A stretch of DNA of 64,000 nt, taken from assembly GCF_011397635.1 (NCBI RefSeq), contig NC_064753.1:33256322-33320321 (forward strand). The letters run 5' to 3'. Both the position numbers and the translations under genes were made by a program. The notes under the pieces were generated by a model that saw only the letters and a program-made list of their open reading frames with translations, did no database searches and had not been told where the DNA came from. Shown piece by piece: positions 58,268 through 64,000 of this stretch (position 1 is its first letter; each line of letters starts with the position of its first letter). Source of the DNA: Epinephelus fuscoguttatus (taxonomy: Eukaryota > Chordata > Actinopteri > Perciformes > Serranidae).

Positions 58268-61200
58268 TCAGATCATGAACTGTGAGCCAGAGAGGTAATG
58301 AGACTCTTTCCAGATGTTGGTCTCTCCACAGTTGGTGGTCCTCCTCTGACACTGGCAGCAGCGCTTGTACTGTGCAAGCTTATCTACCAGGAGCTGACCA
58401 GCAGACCTGACCACAGGGAGGCAGAACAAACCACAGGAAGACAGAATGAATGATCAGGAAAACACGTTGTCCTACATGGATGATGTTGGCCATTATGTGT
58501 CTTCTAGGTCAGTCAGTAAGTGCGTGTGTGAATGGTTAACCAACTTATAACTGTACGAATATATGTAAGTGAACGGATGAATGTTGATGGAGCCTCAAAG
58601 TGATCCTACATCCACACACCTCAGGAAGCGTCTCTCCTCTTCCTCTTGTTGGTGCTTGAGCTTCGCACTGCGACACCACTCATCCTCTAGCGACTTACTG
58701 ATGTCCCGCCTCTTCTCAAAGCGATTAATGCGGTCCAGTATCAGCCTGGACAGGAAACATACCAGAAAGATGGACAACCCACCATAATTTCCACATCCTC
58801 ATTGTTTTCCATTTCTTTCATTTCCCATCTTCCTTTACTCACTCCATTTTGTTGTGTTTGAGAATTTCTCTCTCTTTCTCCAGCTGTTGTTGCCGGTTTT
58901 GCAGTTCTTCCTTCTTTCTCTGAGTGGCAGCGCTGAAATTTAACTGGAAGAGCTGCAAATAGGTAGAATAACATCACATCAACTTCAGTCACAAAATACT
59001 GCAGTTAGGCCCAGGGTGTAAATATAGACAGTGCAAGCAGTGCGGTTGCAAACTAACAATATCAGATGCATTTTTAAAGTTAGTATATAAAATAGAATTA
59101 GCTATTGTAAACCTCAACCAGCTGCAACAGGAAACTTCCGCTTGCATGTTAATGCATCAATCAATGATATTAATCCAATCACATATACTAACAGAGCATT
59201 ATTTTTACACCTCTGTAACGTAAGTAAAGGATCTAAGTACATCTTACACTGCAAATAACAAAAACAGTGCCGAGATAGTAGTAAAATTAAACAACTCATT
59301 TGCATTTGCATGAAGCCACAGGAGAAAAGCAAGGTTAATGGCAGCATTAAGAAACAGGTGACCTTCTGTGCCCTCTCTCGTCTCTCTACATTGCTGGCTG
59401 CTGTCTCACAGCGGTTGAACCCGCAGTTGTCAGCCTGGCACTCTGGTGGGTGTGTACACTTCTTATCTCCCACCTAAAAGGACAGAAGAGACTTGATCGA
59501 CTTACAGTTTCAATTGTAAGGTTACCATAACGCAGATAAAACAGCCCACTGGACAAGATGTAGTCTGGTGATGGGTGCTTTCTGGCCCACAACGTCAATA
59601 CAAAGCCAGATGAAAATACTGTTGCTGGCCTCCTTTGTTGATATCCCAAAAATTATTGAGACAAATTAGACCAGGTTCTCCATTAACTTTTTTACTTTTG
59701 TTTTGAAGCCAAAGTGACCACAACACAAAAGAACAGCTGTGCAACCATTAGTTCTATGTCCTTGTCAAAACCTGGTGCCTACATTACCCACAATGCAACT
59801 TGACTGCCAACAGTTTGGTCTGAGATTCAGGTGTGTTAGTCCAGTAGATGTAGACTTCAGTAGAGATGAGGAGTGGGCTACAGAGGTCTGTTTTCCCCCC
59901 AAACTTGTAGTCCTCAGAGTCAACCAGCACCGACTCAAGTAACATCACTTATACTGTGGTCTGGGTAAATACTTGGTCCTGATTGGCTGAAGGGTGACCA
60001 TTAATTCCTAATACAGGACACCAACTGAGAAGCTTGTATCTGCAACCTTATTCTTTTGCTCACTACTCTGAGCTCATGACCATAGGTGAGGGCTGGGACG
60101 TAAATGGACCAGTAAATCGAAAGCTCCGCCTTCTAGGTCAGCTCCCTCTTCGCCACGATGGTTCAGCACAGTGCCCGCATCACTGCAAAAGCTGCACCAA
60201 ACCATTGATCCATCTCACGCTCCATTCTACCTTCATTTGTGAACAAGACCCCGAGATACTTGAACTCCCTCACTTGAAGGGACCGGTTTCTGGCAGAGAA
60301 CCATGGCCATCAGCGATCATCTCATATCCCATTTGCTGATCAATTTGCGGCCGGTTACACATTGCGTATCATTTGTACATGAAAATCTTGATATTGAATG
60401 GGGGATAATGACATGGCTGAATAGCTTGTCTTGTATTAAAACCTACTGTCAAAATATATTTACTGTTTGTCAACTGTACGCAATGTTATTGACTGAATCT
60501 TACTACTAACGTTCTTTCTGGCTAATAGTTGATCCAAACGGTTCTTTGAGTTGAGCAGATTAGACATATCTCCCGTTGCAAAGTCGTATCTAAGGTTCAT
60601 CCTATTTTGATGAATGTTTGGATTACATGAGAACTTCATGGGATGGTCATGATTAGTCAAACCCTCAGGTGTTACCTGGGAAACTGAGTTATGACTTGTG
60701 AAAAACTTTTAATTTTTTTACAAAACACACAAAAATATAAATAAATGGTTCTGGCCTCCTCATCGTCCACTAAATTCCTGATAGTAGACACTGTCAATTT
60801 ATCAGACTTCATGCAGCTCCCCCAGGAGCCACAAAAGGCTTTATACACCTTTTTTCACATATGGAGTGGTCCTCCCCAAGACTTGTAAGCAGACTTTATG
60901 GGATAAAATCTGTGGACTTCCCCTTTGACGAAATTATGTGATGTGTGCTTCTTTGTTTACAAAAACTGGAATGATTTTGATTTGAAGTTGCAAAGAAGAT
61001 TCTCTCTGTTCAGTCTGACAAGCTATCTACACTTGTTACATAAATCCAGTAATTGAATAATCACTTTTTTTTTGCTGTTGCTGTTGTTCAGAGAATGTAA
61101 GTTATCAGAACTGGTTTATTTAAGTTTAATGACATGATATAACTCGAACTCCTTCTTATAGTTCCATAAACCACATAACTATGTCCAGTTTAACAAGTTT

Positions 61201-61944
61201 TTATTGTGTTAAGTTTGTCTGTGCAGCCTTCCTGCACTGGTGCCCTTGCCTGGCAGGATGGGCGGCAGCTTTACTCTGCTGCCTTCCTTTGACCTACAAC
61301 CTTCCTCATGAGAAACACAAAAACAGCTGGCCATCCATAATCTCATGTTACAGCTGAGATTCTTCAGAAATCAGAGAGGAATACAGAAAGGGACAAAAGC
61401 ATTTCTGTGAAAGATTTCAATTCACCTAAAATATATTTTTGTATCCTATTAACACCACAGCTGTTTGGTTGACCAGAAAAAAATAACCTTTTAATGAAAA
61501 CTATTGACCATGTATTCTCCATAACTGGCTGCAAATGTCAGTAAATTTGAGAACATTTATAATCTTATGTTCATTTCATGAGCTCAAATCTCTCAAACTC
61601 TTTCTTACCTGCGTGTCCAGAGCCTTTTTGTAATTTGTAGTTTTCTCATGTTTCTGCCGGAGCTGCTGAGCTCTCTGCAAAGCTATCCTAAAATGCAAAC
61701 ATAGAAACACCTGGTGACACAGTAGTTAACACAACAGATGATGATCTCACATGCCTGAGGGGTTACAGACTCACTCCTGGACCAGCTGGACTTGGTCTAG
61801 ACGCTCCATGAGTACACGGTTCTGCTGGTCTTGAGCCTCATGTCGCCGCCGAGTCTCTATCTGTCTCTGAAGCTCGTCCATGTAACGATGCTGCTGGATC
61901 CTTCTGGCAGGAGTGAGGGGCCGAGCCGGGAAGACGAATGAAGT
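58268..61944 (-). CDS. ccdc81: CCDC81-like coiled-coil protein, last six coding exons (244 aa); 5' exons not found
   Basis: Exons (minus): 61944-61775, 61687-61609, 59473-59363, 58952-58843, 58745-58620, 58406-58268 (stop TGA). Every junction is GT-AG and phase-compatible. The product reads TSFVFPARPLTPARRIQQHR, YMDELQRQIETRRRHEAQDQ, then heptad-rich Gln/Glu/Arg helices. A cysteine cluster follows (KKCTHPPECQADNCGFNRCE), then RKKEELQNRQQQLEKER and ERRFLR. The C-terminal box is LLVDKLAQYKRCCQCQRRT, NCGETNIWKESHYLSGSQ. Family: CCDC81 (human 652 aa), a centrosome-associated protein with N-terminal HU-like domains and a C-terminal coiled coil. The N-terminal part is missing here. Human CCDC81 and PRSS23 are neighbours in 11q14, which supports the call. 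The name rests on remembered motifs and synteny. Confidence 0.8.
60065..60275 (-). mobile_element. Non-LTR retrotransposon reverse-transcriptase fragment in ccdc81 intron
   Basis: Minus-strand reading gives REFKYLGVLFTNEGRMEREM, GAAFAVMRALC, then a stop, KRELT, a stop, LSIYWSIYVPALTYGHEL. The FKYLGV...EGRMERE...TYGHE arrangement is the C-terminal RT/thumb region of fish LINEs. Stops make it a dead fragment. It lies in the intron 59474-61608. Confidence 0.75.
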
Positions 61945-62004
61945 CTAAACACAAGCATCCCAGAGAACACTTTGATGCTGATGCTTCACATTTAACATGT
62001 TTAA

Positions 62005-63151
62005 AGGGATAGTATACCCAAAAATGAAAATTCAGCCATTATCTACTCACCCTCATGCTGAGGAACGCTCTGGTGAAGTTTTCCTCCGAGATTCCTCACA
62101 TCCCTTGCGGAGATCGGCAGGGGGATTGGCCAGCACACCTAATGGCAGACGGCGCCCCAGACTAACGTCCAAGAACACAAAATTGAAACCACCAAGTATC
62201 TCCATATTGATCATCCGTAGTGATCCAAGTGTCGTGAAGCCCCAACATAAAAAGTTGTTTCAAAAAACGTCATTTGAACTCTGTTTTTAGCCTCATTGTA
62301 GCCTGTAGCTCTGACTGTTTCTCTGTGCTCCGCGCTCACGTGTGCGTGCTCAGGGTGATCGGTGATGCAGGGTCTCTGAAGAGCAGCAGTCTCGTCAGTA
62401 CTGATGTCCATATTCTCAAGTGCAGGCATCGCCAATTTCCAGTCTGAGCAGCAAAGACTTTCCTCATCCAATGGCATTGCTTTGCATTTGAAACAACTAC
62501 ACCACCAGGTGCTCGACTCGGGTATTCTGCGGCTGGCTGAGGGTTAGGCTCATGAGCTGCGGCGGCTGCTTTGTCCAGTAGCCTGAGTTCCGCGTCCGTA
62601 TACTCGGGCTCAAGCAAATACGGCTCAACAAAGAAATGCTGTTCCTCCTCAATTTCAAAGTCTTCAGACATGTTGGGCTGTCCTTTGCTAACAGACCGTA
62701 GTGCAAATTATCTTTTAGCTACTGTGGTTACCGTTGTCTCCCCCTGCGGTGCGCGTGTCACGTGATGTAAACACGGGTAAGCAAAGCTCATGCTTTCGCT
62801 GGTCTCGCGCAAGCATGCACACCTGAGTGCGGAGCACAAAGAAGCAGTCAGAGCTACAGGCTACAGTGAGGCTAAAAACAGAGTTCATATGATGTTTTTT
62901 GAAACATCTTTTTATGTCGGGGCTTCAGGACACTTGGATCACTACGGATGAGCATGTTGGTGATATTTGTGGATTCAATTTTGTGTTCTTGGACGTTAGT
63001 CTGGGGCGCCATCTGCCATTAGGTGTGCTAGCCGCTCCCCCCGCTGATCTCCGCAAGGGATGTGAGGACTCTGAAACTTCACCAGAGCCTTCCTCAGCAT
63101 TGAGGGTGAGTAGATAATGGCTGAATTTTCATTTTTGGGTGCACTATCCCT
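62005..63151. mobile_element. TTAA-flanked foldback element with approx. 340-bp inverted arms
   Basis: The left arm 62005-62345 starts AGGGATAGTATACCC. The right arm 62812-63151 ends GGTGCACTATCCCT. They are inverted copies over most of their length, sharing AAAAATGAAAATTCAGCCAT, GGATCACTACGGATGA-type, and CTACAGGCTACAGTGAGGC blocks. TTAA flanks both ends (62001-62004, 63152-63155). The unique core carries a decayed ORF on the minus strand. It lies 5' of the last identified ccdc81 exon. Confidence 0.85.
62415..62671 (-). pseudogene. Decayed ORF in foldback core with P2X7-like cysteine motif
   Basis: The minus strand starts MSEDFEIEEEQHFF, then VEPYLLEPEYTDAELRLLDK and an Ala/Pro stretch. In a neighbouring frame follows WCSCFKCKAMPLDEESLCCSDW. 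The W-C-x-C-xx-C-xx-MP-xxx-E-x-x-CC pattern matches the cysteine-rich cytoplasmic domain of P2X7-like proteins, seen in some fish transposon ORFs. A one-base frameshift separates the two halves. Confidence 0.55.
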
Positions 63152-63155
63152 TTAA

Positions 63156-64000
63156 ATGAAGCTCTAGCAAAAGTTCAGTCAGGGAGACAATGCTTTTCAT
63201 GCTCAGGCTGGTCATTTCTGTCTCACCCTGTCTTTCACTTCTTGCTCGCACGCTCACTTCTTCTCTAGGGATCGTCTGGGTCTGTCAACTGAGTCATCAG
63301 CTGATTCACAATCAACCAGTAACACAGTGACACAACTTTTCTGTCAGTCTATCATTTAACTGCTCCTCATTTTAAATGTAGTACTTTCTCTGCCGTGGTT
63401 CTTTCTTGTTGCAGTCATGCGCACCCTCCACCTTTCCATCACCACCTAGCCTTTATAGATTCATCAGCTTCATCTGCCTCAGCAGTCCACAACCTCTGAG
63501 TCAGCAGCCACCACTAGTTTCTAGACTCCATGGGAGGATTCATCCTGCTGCCGCTCAGTTGTCCCTCGATTACAAAATATTTCCCTCCGGTGTCCAAACG
63601 CCACAGACTTCTGATAAATCTTAATCAGCACAAATCATCTGTTGATCTGTACACTCGTATTCTGTATTAAATATTATCTTTACTTCTTTCTCCTGTTGCT
63701 CCTGATTGAACCAACAAAACACGGAATGGCTTTTTAATGTGAAACAGTAACAGTCAGTGTATTTGTCACAGAGGTTAGCACTGATCATTTTAACCACTTT
63801 TACTTTGCCCTGTTGTTGTGTGACAAACTTGTAGCGCCGTCTGGACCAGTTACTGACTGATTTCTTTATTAAACAATGGGATTTTTTTGGCTGCACTGGA
63901 AACAGATGCTCTTCTGGGGGTATTTCATATAGCTACCCGTGGAGTACCAGGACTGAAATCTTACAACTTTAATGTTGAGCTCTACTCACAGGAAAGAGAG
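63156..64000. other. Right edge, no exon supported
   Basis: Further 5' exons of ccdc81 could lie here or beyond 64000. I found no minus-strand segment with a phase-compatible donor and CCDC81-like content. A + strand frame at 63418-63624, preceded by a pyrimidine tract and CAG, is noted under findings. Confidence 0.3.

Noticed and set aside
63249-63281. Possible minus-strand ccdc81 exon (DRPRRSLEKK) between an AG and a GTGAGC
   Set aside because: It would end in phase 2, whereas the next exon (61944) needs phase 0. The peptide is too short to recognise.
63621-63896. Minus-strand 91-codon ORF at the right edge
   Set aside because: Basic composition but no resemblance to the CCDC81 HU-like region and no clean splice sites.

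Overview
The window is vertebrate nuclear DNA and almost certainly from a ray-finned (teleost) fish. Genes are split by GT-AG introns. Repeats are teleost-like: CA microsatellites, many short inverted-repeat DNA elements, Tc1/mariner and Harbinger remnants, and tRNA-derived SINEs. The four recognisable proteins resemble the human ones but are clearly diverged. No tRNA or rRNA genes, CRISPR, operons or prokaryotic features are present.

Layout, left to right. (1) 182-3046, + strand: the last four coding exons of an angulin-family receptor, best matched to ildr1, followed by a roughly 1.1 kb 3' UTR. (2) About 6.2-23.0 kb, + strand: complete tmem39a, with a CpG-rich non-coding first exon, eight coding exons (493 codons, 12782-19550) and a long 3' UTR holding a MITE. 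(3) 24343-26273, - strand, convergent with tmem39a: prss23, a secreted trypsin-like serine protease. A short coding first exon can be predicted that supplies its start codon and signal peptide. (4) About 26.6-57.9 kb: a gene-poor stretch of about 31 kb with no host gene I can support. It holds layered transposon remnants and microsatellites. (5) 58268-61944, - strand: the last six coding exons of a coiled-coil protein best matched to ccdc81. Its 5' exons are not identified and probably lie beyond 64000. A 1.15 kb foldback element sits at 62005-63151.

Context. In human, ILDR1 and TMEM39A both lie in 3q13.33, while PRSS23 and CCDC81 both lie in 11q14. The window therefore appears to join two ancestral neighbourhoods, with the junction between tmem39a and prss23. 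The genes do not form a pathway. ILDR1 acts at tricellular junctions, TMEM39A in ER-to-Golgi traffic and autophagy, PRSS23 is a secreted protease, and CCDC81 is a centrosome-linked coiled-coil protein.

I found no convincing new biological system. The most useful second-look items are: the prss23 first exon; a DD36E Tc1/mariner family present as two degraded copies, one nested in a MITE; the foldback element carrying a decayed P2X7-like cysteine motif; nuclear-receptor half-site clusters inside an intronic repeat; an overlapping upstream ORF in tmem39a; and a CA microsatellite fused to an ildr1 splice donor. Identifications rest on reading the sequence and remembered family features; no database search was run.
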